Shown: positions 56,501-64,000 of the stretch, one piece after another
How the letters are laid out: each line of letters begins with the position of its first letter
Numbering within the stretch: position 1 is the stretch's first letter
Made by a program: the position numbers and the translations under genes
Origin: Clytia hemisphaerica
Taxonomy: Eukaryota > Cnidaria > Hydrozoa > Leptothecata > Clytiidae
Length of the DNA: 64,000 bases
Assembly (NCBI GenBank): GCA_902728285.1
Contig: CACVBU010000136.1
Span: 187,955-251,954, forward strand
Direction of reading: 5' to 3'
The notes under the pieces: generated by a model
What the model saw: only the letters and a program-made list of their open reading frames with translations
Database searches by the model: none
What the model was told of the DNA's origin: nothing

Positions 56501-56878
56501 TTTGAAATAAATTTTGGCACGGAATTCCAGGCAAACTTTAAAGAGAGAGTATCGGAATTCCATGAATTTTACTTAATTTTGCATTAAAGTATTGGAATTC
56601 CATGATTTTTTTAGGTTACAGTAACGGAATTCCATAGTTTTGATAGGTATTTTGTAAATTTGTTACGGAAATTCCGAACTTTCTTGAAAGCAATTTGCTA
56701 CGGAAATTCCATGTCGTCCATTGGGGGGTAACGAATAAAAACTGGAATGGCCCATTGCATCGTTTTCCAAACTGGAATATATTATATATATAAGTCAAAT
56801 AAATTGAAATGAAACCTGAAAAATGTTTAAAAGTTAGAATTGTCTTACTCTGATAAGTGGTGAAACTTGGACTGGCAT
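50555..56878 (-). CDS. ATP5ME: Mitochondrial ATP synthase subunit e
   Basis: Minus-strand exons are 56878-56849 (MPVQVSPLIR), 51480-51426 (GARWSALLIGVAYGTVHN) and 50679-50578, which continues with a charged helix (TRREELAIQAIKDKEAAEL). They join in frame with phases 0 and 1 and GT/AG sites. The sequence matches subunit e: the conserved VSPLI start, the single membrane segment with its SAL..GVAYG glycine motif used in dimerisation of F1Fo-ATP synthase, and the charged coiled-coil tail, about 70 residues in all. The protein sits in the inner mitochondrial membrane. The 3' end is open: reading through the third donor gives a stop at 50555-50557, while splicing at GTAGGT would need a further exon that I did not find. 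Intron 1 is about 5.4 kb and full of repeats; intron 2 is 745 bases. Confidence 0.87.
50999..51070. repeat. 19-bp minisatellite in ATP5ME intron 2
   Basis: Four copies of GAAATTTGTCGTTATTTAT, the last partial. Confidence 0.85.
51707..52340. repeat. 21-bp minisatellite in ATP5ME intron 1
   Basis: About 28 copies of a 21-base unit (CTTTGACTTTAACACACTTTC) are present, some 20 bases long. The array is bounded on both sides by the same text, CCTGTGAGACTTTTGAACGA. Because the period is a multiple of three, minus-strand ORFs read a seven-residue repeat (VLKSKES). Confidence 0.92.
52691..54099. mobile_element. TA-flanked non-autonomous element, 1.4 kb
   Basis: The ends are TACAGTACGCATTTTGGGG with ATTACGGGACA, and the complement of TACAGGACAG...GGGGTAAATACGGGACA. 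TA at both ends fits a Tc1/mariner-type element. Related GGGACAC phrases recur inside. The 641-bp element at 53382-54022 is inserted near its right end. Confidence 0.6.
53382..54022. mobile_element. TTAGTCACACTAG-family element, copy A
   Basis: The terminal repeats begin CATTTAGTCACACTAGG and end GCTAGTGTGACTAACTG. It is flanked by a perfect 5-bp target duplication, TCTGA (53377-53381 and 54023-54027). Most of its length matches copy B at 58118-58730. It has no coding capacity. Confidence 0.88.
54231..55494. mobile_element. TA-flanked element with CCCCCAAAACGG ends
   Basis: The left end is TACAGTATATGGCCCCCAAA and the right end TTTTGGGGGCCACATACTGTA. TA dinucleotides at both edges fit a Tc1/mariner-type target. 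The CCTCCGTTTTGGGGGCC motif also recurs inside at about 54258, 55117 and 55286. No transposase is present. Confidence 0.78.
55717..55936. mobile_element. 220-bp palindromic MITE
   Basis: The arms open TAAGTTGCTCTAATGTCGAC and the complement closes the element. Further inside, TTTCGACACCCTTCTTTA and its complement continue the stem. The central ~80 bases are unpaired. Confidence 0.78.
55957..56043 (-). mobile_element. TTAGTCACACTAG-family fragment
   Basis: These 87 bases match the left end of copies A and B in reverse orientation, ending CTAGTGTGACTAACTG. Only this end is present. Confidence 0.82.
56061..56448. mobile_element. 388-bp MITE with TCAGTCAGGCACATCC ends
   Basis: The ends are TCAGTCAGGCACATCCTGGC continuing AAATGAAC, with the complement at 56421-56448. 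TAT lies outside both ends and may be the target duplication. Confidence 0.78.
56453..56755. mobile_element. ~300-bp MITE with GGGCCATTCC ends
   Basis: The ends are GGGCCATTCCAG, then ATTACCCCC and TAATGGATGACAT, with the complement on the right. ATT lies outside both ends. Inside, GGAATTCCA or GGAAATTCC recurs about five times. GGGCC termini are reminiscent of PIF/Harbinger or ISL2EU elements; the assignment is a guess. Confidence 0.75.
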
Positions 56879-57333
56879 CTTCGGATCAATTGTGCGAACA
56901 AATTCAAAATAAACTTTAGAAGATGCAGCACCTCTGCTCTACATCAAATCCAAAATGGTCGTCCGAATGAACATTTTGGCACTTTCGGCGCACCATTTTA
57001 ACACGCGAATCGAACAAATCAATATAATGGAGATAAAGTATGAGCTAAGATTTAGTACGGATATTACCTCCCAAGCTTTTTTATTTAGGTTAACCGTGCT
57101 ATTCAGCTAAAGCGAAAGCAAAACAAAATGGCGACTAAATTCTTCTCGTGATTTTTTTAAAACTTTGTTCTTCAACTAGCACCTGGACAGTTTTGGCTTC
57201 GGAAGTTGGTGGAGACAGTGTTAGATATCGATCCAAACATACTGAGAGGTTCCTTCTTAATTTTTCTATAATGTTTTTTATGAAGGAAGAGTTTGAGGGC
57301 AGGGGGTCGAGGGTTTGTGTACTTTTCACACCA
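56879..57333. promoter_or_regulatory. Upstream region of ATP5ME
   Basis: This holds the 5' leader and probable promoter of the minus-strand ATP5ME gene. AAAATGGCGAC at about 57126 resembles a YY1 core, but it reads on the plus strand. ORFs on both strands across 57135-57438 are unrecognised. Confidence 0.35.
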
Positions 57334-57739
57334 CCAGACGGTGTGTCAATCGAACAACTTCGAACGGAAATCGCAATCGACCCAATCGAACGTAATCAAA
57401 CGCGATCGAATGATTGCGAACAGCTGATTCTTGGGTAATCTTCGATTGTGCTCGATTGCGTTCAAATAACGTTCGATTGGTGGTTCGATTGATAATCAAC
57501 TATCATGTTCGATTGGTTCGATTGATTGTAAATTACCTTCGATTGAACTTTGATTATGTTTGATTACGATTATGTTCGATAAGTTTGTTTGCGATTAAAT
57601 TAAATTTGATCACTCCTTTAGAGCTTTTTTAGCGTGGGACGGCCGGACGGCCGAGTGTCGTAAGTACTGTGCGTATATACTAGAGTGAATAAAATACGAC
57701 CCACGGCATGGCCCAAACATGTTCGGGCCTCTTGATTAA

Positions 57740-57904
57740 TAGACCTTTTTTCAAAGAGGCCACCCTGTTGAATAATTATGTAGTCCAGCAGAAAAACAAT
57801 GATAAAACCATGCATGATACAGTAATTATGCATGGCTCTATCATTGTTTTTATGGCTGGAGTACATAATTATTCAACAGGACATCCTCTTTGAAAAAAGG
57901 TCTA
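57740..57904. repeat. 165-bp near-perfect hairpin
   Basis: TAGACCTTTTTTCAAAGAGG at the left and its complement at the right bound a palindrome whose arms meet near GCATGATACAGTAATTATGC. It is probably a small MITE inside the TA-flanked element. Confidence 0.85.
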
Positions 57905-58117
57905 TACTTTTTAAAAATGGCCCGCGCAGGCCCGCGCAGTTTCGGACCATGTTCGGGCTAGATTTTCGAAAACTTGCTACGATCGCGCGTGTAATTTCAG
58001 GACCCAATATTTATATTTTAAATTCCTTATTTTTATAGCAAACAAATTTAAAAATCTTCATCTTTATTCAAATATATATTGTTCAAATAAAAGTTAATCA
58101 TCTATTTTCCAATTAAG

Positions 58118-58730
58118 CAGTTAGTCACACTAGGAAATCTAGCTTTCAGAAAAAACAACATCAGTCATCTACAGGATGTATTTGCACAACAAGGATGAGA
58201 GTTACCTGAATCAAGTTTGCAAGACAATTAATTAAAACTTGAAAGTTTGAAACAAAATAAAACGTGCAGCAGCCAAATATCAACCAACCAAATTTTGTCA
58301 TTCAATTCCCGAGACAGCGTTTCGATTTTTAAGGCCTTGTTTATACGCTAAAGTAAAAATAATCCCGCACATGTAAAAGGGTCATTGTTTGAGGTCCGGC
58401 AAAATTTACGGGAAATAGCCTATCCGGCGGTGCGCGGATCTAGGTGGGTTCCGCCTCCCCCGTAGATCTTTTTCTTGTGAAGTTGATCTTCAAATTAGTT
58501 TTCAAGGTTGGCTTGGCTCAAATTTTTTCATCTATGGCTCAAATTTTAGGCAATTTCTCAAAGTTTTTGAAAATGTTAATTTCATTAAAAAGCGCCGGGT
58601 TATTTTTTCATGAATCCCTTTAGAAGTTTTGCGGCGCATTTTTTTACTTGAGAGTCAAGTAAACGATATAGCGCTTTCGCAGCATTAATCTTTGATAGGC
58701 ATTTTGGCGGGACGCTAGTGTGACTAACTG
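58118..58730. mobile_element. TTAGTCACACTAG-family element, copy B
   Basis: Terminal repeats CAGTTAGTCACACTAGG and CTAGTGTGACTAACTG, flanked by the 5-bp duplication TTAAG (58113-58117 and 58731-58735). Its interior is collinear with copy A. Confidence 0.9.
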
Positions 58731-59288
58731 TTAAGTTAGGAAAATTATTAAAAAGAATGATTTGAATCTTATATAATACAGTATGGTCTTCTTTTTATTC
58801 TTTATCCCGTTCCCTTTTCTCGTGGTCTTCTCCTATTCAAAGCAGAATTTTTCTGGATCGTTTTTTGTACTGTTATACAACTTTGTGAATCAAACTGGTA
58901 TTTGGAACTTTGAATTATTCTAATGAAAATATTTAACAATGGATGATGATAAACCAGGAAAGGTAAATAAAATTAAATTGTAAATACATGGCCCGAACAT
59001 GGTCCGAACAAAATGTTCGGGCCGATTCAATAATACTTTTTTGTGGCCTGAGCATGGTCCGAACAGGCCTGAACATGTTCGGGCCATGCCGTGGGTCGTA
59101 AGAAAATTGAATACAATTGAATCAATCAAATGATGCAATCGAACGTAATCGAAGCAATCGAACGGCAAATTCTGGGTAATATTCGATTGCGATTCGATTG
59201 CGCTCGGCAACCAAATCGCAATTATTCAATTGTGTTTGATTGCGTTCAATTGATTCGGCGTTCGATATGTTTGATTGACACTGTCTGG

Positions 59289-60345
59289 TTTTCACTTTTA
59301 CGGACGGTGTGACCGGACACCATTTTTTGCAGAATATGACAGAAACCATTGAGATCTCTAGGGCAGACAGTGCTCTTTTTTGAGGGGCAGGGCAGATTTC
59401 GATCAAATTTCAATCTCAGGCAGTTAGTGGAAGTATATACCTTGATTTTAAGCATATGTGTATATGTTCACAGTACCAAAACCAAACGATTCATTGAGAA
59501 CAAGTCATAAAAGTAAAAGTCAGTGCTCCGTGGTTGCGACGTAATTTACGAAATTGTTAAGATATAAAATGACATACTTTTTAACAACTTTTTTCTACAT
59601 CATTTTTATGAAGCCTCTTTGTAGGAGAATGTGTCTTTCTTTTCTGTAAAGAATTTTATAACACTTCATCTCATGGCAGATTTAAAAGGCGATCAGAAAA
59701 CAAAAGCTTCTTCGTTTTTCCTTTTTGCATTTATGGGGAAGAATGAAATTTTCAGCTGAAGATGCTTTACTTGATATGAGGATTCCCATTTCCATAAATC
59801 GCCTTTCGGTGTTGAGCCCCGGGGATACTTAACAATAAAAGAGATTTCAAGATTAATGTTGAAATGCATATTTTTTTGATAAATTTAGGCGATCTCAACA
59901 AAATATTTCATTTCTTTCTGTTCTAATATATGCAAATCACGTCGAAAAAAGAATATATTTATATTTCCGCCTTATCTTTCACTTTCCCTTTTGTGTCACC
60001 CGATTCTGATTGGATGAATACCGCTCGCTAACAAATTCTGATTGGCTGTAAGTCTTTATCTTTTATTTTTTATTTACTTTGAATGACGATATAATTAAGC
60101 CTACAAAACACCAAGATAAAAAACCAGCATAGAACAGGTGTATTTTGTATTGTAATGCAAAATATGATAGTGTGAATCTTTTTGAAATTCTATGTTAGGT
60201 TTTTTTCTCAATGCCCCGTAACTATGCCCAGGGTATCTGTTGCTAAGACCTTATGTTAAAAACAAAAGCGCTTACTGCAAAAATCCATAAAAAATAGCGA
60301 TTTTCGTAATACCTCAAATATTGATACTTGACTGTACTGCAGTGA
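59289..60345. other. Unassigned sequence
   Basis: No gene is recognised. GGCAGTTAGTGGAAGTA near 59410 recurs inverted near 61746 (TACTTCCACTAACTGTC), hinting at a ~2.3-kb element spanning this region. Confidence 0.35.
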
Positions 60346-60832
60346 AGCTTGAATAGTGAGGTCTGTTAGCACAAAAATACTTCAGATGGTGATTAAAGCA
60401 TGACATTTGGCACAGATGATCCTTAGAGGGTCTAAAACTTAACTTTAAACAGTAACACCAAATTTTGCCACCTGGCCACCTGCCAGATGACGTCATCAAG
60501 TGGCTTAGCAAAAATTTATTTTTTTGAAAATATTTAAAATCTGATGGCATCAGCGGAAAGAGCATGAAATGCTGATGAAAATCAAGGTATAAAACATGCC
60601 TTCAAAATCTTCCTATCAAAAGTTATGAAGGTTTAAAGTTTTGTGATGACGTCATCATAAGCCTTTCCAGCCAAAACCTAAAATCCCGTAATAACGGAAC
60701 TAGTTGACCAAATTTGGTGTTACTGTTTAAAATTAAGTTTCAGACCCTCTAAGGATCATCTGTGCCAAATTTCATGCTTTAATCACCATCTGAAGTATTC
60801 TTACATTTTTATGTGCTACCTGACCTCACTAG
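60346..60832. mobile_element. Inverted-repeat element with CRE palindromes
   Basis: About 120-bp arms begin AGTGAGGTCTGTTAGCAC and include GATGATCCTTAGAGGGTCT; the complement is at about 60705-60832. Just inside each arm stands GATGACGTCATC (about 60487 and 60642). It is non-coding. Confidence 0.8.
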
Positions 60833-61933
60833 AACTTCGATTTTTGAGGATTACGATTTTACCAGCTTTTTAGCAATTTTTGCCTCGCTAACCCAAATCT
60901 TGCAACCTCTTTACCTTAAGGAAGATCAAAATCAGAGTTTTTCAGCGTTCCGAAAAAATGCATAGCAGAAATTTTTTCATCGTCACTGGATCCATTCTCA
61001 ACAACAAAATACATCTTTTGGTCTTTAGGTTTGTTTCTGACGTTTTTCCTTCAAAGAATATCGATCACTTTCCTTTTCCCCTTGAGCGCGCAAGAAAAAA
61101 TGATTAGCTCACATTCTCGCGCAGGCAAATAAAGATGATGCGGAAATCTTGCACTGAGGGTGCTACTTAGTTTCGGCCCTATTTTGCGCCCACGATAGAA
61201 TGATCAAAATACAGGTATTCCAAATGATAAACTAATAAAGTGTTACTAATAACTGTAAGTGTTTATTTTCTGAGAGATACAAATAGTATATTGAATATTA
61301 ATACATAATAAGTTATTTATTAAAGTATTTTTGAACGCAAATTTAAATATATGGTTACATAAAGAACAAATGAAAGCAGCTCTGTTTTTTCCTCAAACCC
61401 CTGGGAAAAGTTTTTTTGCCGACTTTTTACAAATATTTACGGCTATTTTACAAATCTCGGAAAAGAACTCCCATAGGAATTCCGATACATAACCCAATTG
61501 GTTAATTTCGAAACTGCTTCAAGAAAGTCATAATGGCAGATAATTCTAAAAGTTTCTGAGGAAATGTGTGTAATTTATCGATGTTTATGGCTTGTTGATT
61601 CTTTAAAGAAAAAAGATAACAGGTATAGCTTTTTCTAATCCTGGAATATAGAGGTTCCAGCTACACTGTACTGACGTCGTCAGACGGGGGGTTCTTTTGC
61701 TATTTTCTTTTGTTCTATGTGATGTAAAGACACTTCACAAATCAAAGTACTTCCACTAACTGTCAGGGGCAGAAAACCTCACATTTTTCCAAATTTGACC
61801 ATTCAATGTATTTTGATTGAGAGCAAATACACTTTTCCCGTAATTCAGACTCAGAAATGGCCCAAGAAAATGTGCGCTCCACCGCAGTGTTTAAATTTTT
61901 TGCAGGAGGTTAACAAACGCGTTTTTGCGCATT
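60833..61933. other. Unassigned sequence
   Basis: No gene or clear repeat is recognised. Confidence 0.35.
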
Positions 61934-62461
61934 CATAAAGATCCCAAAACGGCGTCAGAGACATAAGACGCAAGTCTATATATTTCATCAATTTTTGTGT
62001 CAGATTTTTTTGCCAATTTTCTGTATTTTACTTCTTGGTATGGTTTCTGTTGCTGCCTTAGTTTTTGGCAATTTGTTTAAAGTATATAAGCAATTGATTT
62101 TTATTAAATTCTACATTTCATTTATTTACCTTTTACCTTAGATTGATATTCTATTATTTTGGTGTTCTTCACCTCGTCTATTTTGGGCTTATTTCGGCTC
62201 CTATGCCTTACCATTAACCTTCGTTTTCTAGGTCTCCTTTTTTCATTTTCACCCTTATTGTGTGCACATAATACAGGATTGCATTGATCCTGGCGATACT
62301 GGTCATTAGGACATCAGTTGTCAGGACATCGGCAAATAGTTATAGGTTTAAGTTATGTGCACACCACTCCCTATCCTGATGCTAGTCGTGCATCATGTTC
62401 TACATCAGAAGACTCGCGTCTTACGTCTCTGATGCCGTTTTGGGGTCTTTATGAATGCGCA
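61934..62461. mobile_element. Inverted-repeat element (GCGCATTCATAAAGA ends)
   Basis: About 48-52-bp terminal repeats read TGCGCATTCATAAAGATCCC, then AAAACGGCGTCAGAGAC, with the complement at 62410-62461. There is no coding sequence inside. Confidence 0.78.
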
Positions 62462-63477
62462 CATGAATCATGGTTCCCTGGCGTCTTTTCAAAACAAAAC
62501 AAAATCTTTTGAACAAAATCTGTTATAGAAAAAGAACAAATATGAAATAAAATATAAGAATTACAGGACAAGTTTGTTAGAATAACAGCAATATTAAAAA
62601 TAAATTCAAAAGGCGGTAAAAACAAAAGTTCTTTCCTCGTAAAAAGAGACCTATAAACATCTATGTGGATAATTATTTTGCTGTAAATCTAAGTAACTCA
62701 TTATTGAATTTGAAAAGTTATGACAAAGGTTTTATAAAAAGCAACATAAAATTGCGCTATCACGTTTTTTTGTCTTTGTGTCCCAGCTGCCTACCGGGGG
62801 GAGCTATGGTTGCGAGATGACGGGGGTGTGCCGTCCGACTTTTGGCCCTCTGACCCTTAGTAAGTAGGACAAGAAGAAGGGAGAAGAAACAAGGTAAATT
62901 TTGTGAATTTTACTTTCCTTATTGGGACTACTTTGATCAAATTTCTATCCTTCTGGGGGCAAAAAGTTAAAATTTTCCTATTTTTCCGACTCTTAGTGGG
63001 ACTGAAGTTTGATTTTCTGATTTTTCCAATCTATACAGGGACTGCCATGTTTCAAAAAAGGCACTCTTAAGAGTGGCACATTCCCGTACCCTTCTCTTCC
63101 CTAAGTACCCCCTCCCTGGCTGCCTTTTTTCAAAGAATCTTGTGTCATGTCTATAATTTCACTCCCCCTTACTTGACATCAAAGTTTTCCTAATCATCAA
63201 GAACTACGGCAAATGTAAAGTGAGCGAAGCGAGAAAAAAATATAATTGCAGAGCCGTCTCAGACATTGCTGTGTGTATGGTGTAATTTGAACGACACCTT
63301 TTCTGATCATTTTTGCCACAATTTAAAAATCTTTTTCAAAATATTGTTAAAAGATACATCACCCGGGAGGGATAGAGTCACACTTAGAAGAAAATTCTTC
63401 CCTTTAATTTTGATTTCATCATGTTTTAAAGCCACCTTCCCAACATCCAAAGGACTTTAAATGCGTTTAGCAACAGC
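62462..63477. other. Unassigned sequence
   Basis: No gene is recognised. A patch at 62785-62870 is GC-richer than its surroundings. Confidence 0.35.
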
Positions 63478-63816
63478 TACTTTTATGGGATAAACTTTCG
63501 CGGATATTAAATTTCGTGTGGACTTAATTTCGCGGGTGGCACTATTGGGTGGCAATATTTTCACAATTTTGTGGCTTTTACTGCCAAATCATGCATGTTG
63601 GTTGTTGAAATACACATTATTAGCGCTTCTTTGATGCAAGTAACCATTCAAATAGTATTTATCTGACATATATTTGAGTTTTGTTTAGAAATATTTCGCG
63701 GAAGAGGCCCTTCCAAATTTCCAATGGGACTTAATTTCGCAGATTTTCGCGGATGACACCCAAATCCGCGAAATCCGGGAAATTTAATCCCTGCGAAAGG
63801 TTATCCCATTAAAGTA
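63478..63816. mobile_element. 339-bp MITE with TTCGCGG repeats
   Basis: The ends are TACTTTTATGGGATAAACTT followed by TCGCGG; the complement ends at 63816 with TA at the edge. TTTCGCGG or CCGCGAAA recurs inside. It is non-coding. Confidence 0.8.
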
Positions 63817-64000
63817 AACCGGAGTGCGATGCCCAGTACCCACTAAATTTCACATATTGTGGGAAACATTTAATAATTTCCAAAAAAATGTCAAACAGGA
63901 AAAAAGTTTTCAAAGTAGGAAATTTATACCAGGTGTCCCAGAAAAAAGTCATCTTTGAAGTGAATTTTCTCAGGTTTTATCAACTGCTAAAGAATCAATC
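63817..64000. other. Unassigned window end
   Basis: CCAGGTGTCCCAGAAAAAAG near 63930 looks like the end of a mariner-type element running out of the window. Confidence 0.3.

Larger units (their letters stand above)
57695..59100. mobile_element. Nested TA-flanked element (GGCATGGCCC ends)
   Basis: The left end is TACGACCCACGGCATGGCCC, then AAACATGTTCGGGCC. The right end is the complement, with one or two changes, ending GGGTCGTA. Further GGTCCGAACA and GGGCC repeats lie inside both ends. It is inserted in the 57334-59288 element. Confidence 0.75.
57334..59288. mobile_element. Outer element with ATCGAAC subterminal repeats
   Basis: The ends are CCAGACGGTGTGTCAATCGA and, on the right, GTTTGATTGACACTGTCTGG. 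The subterminal ~250 bases at each end are dense in ATCGAAC and its complement GTTCGAT, so each end can fold on itself. It contains three other elements. Confidence 0.7.

Overview
The window looks like a draft assembly of an AT-rich invertebrate animal nuclear genome. It has GT/AG-spliced genes with short exons, Ly6/uPAR (three-finger) genes, a mitochondrial ATP synthase e-subunit gene, a Mag-type Ty3/Gypsy retrotransposon, P-element-like and KRBA2-like transposase remnants, many palindromic non-autonomous DNA elements, and a few N positions. I cannot name the species from the sequence.

Layout. 1-10 kb: no convincing host gene; a foldback, a 23-bp tandem repeat with inverted copies, a TA-flanked MITE, and several diverged tandem duplications. 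10.3-15.2 kb, minus strand: two broken transposase genes, one THAP/P-element-like (10345-11979) and one KRBA2-like integrase with recognisable introns (12865-15187). 15.2-19.5 kb: a small hAT-like MITE, a duplicated AT-rich unit, and an unrecognised broken gene with a possible OB-fold segment (18163-19175). 19498-24215: a complete but frameshifted Mag-clade LTR retrotransposon, whose 3' LTR abuts the inside of a tRNA gene. 24216-36449: a very homogeneous 326-bp tandem array with 36 intact tRNA-Leu(UAA) genes on the minus strand, one degenerate copy and one truncated copy. 36450-40184: about 33 copies of an unrelated 113-bp satellite. 40-50.5 kb: a divergent pair of Ly6-like genes (44254-44795 minus; 46613-47678 plus) with inverted-duplicate upstream regions, plus two ~690-bp foldback elements and a ~0.5-kb tandem repeat. 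50555-56878, minus strand: ATP5ME, whose 10-codon first exon is separated from the rest by a ~5.4-kb intron full of nested MITEs and a 21-bp minisatellite. 57.3-64 kb: a nest of at least four elements inside one another, and further inverted-repeat elements.

How it fits together. The only genes likely to be functional are the tRNA-Leu copies, the two Ly6-like genes and ATP5ME. Most of the rest is repeat. The strongest candidate for something undescribed is the tRNA-Leu(UAA) array: intact internal promoters in every copy, no oligo-T terminator close behind each gene, a half-gene fused to an LTR at one edge and a satellite fused at the other. The second is a family of long, nearly perfect hairpins sharing an ordered set of motifs. 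The third is a transposon family with clear 5-bp target duplications.
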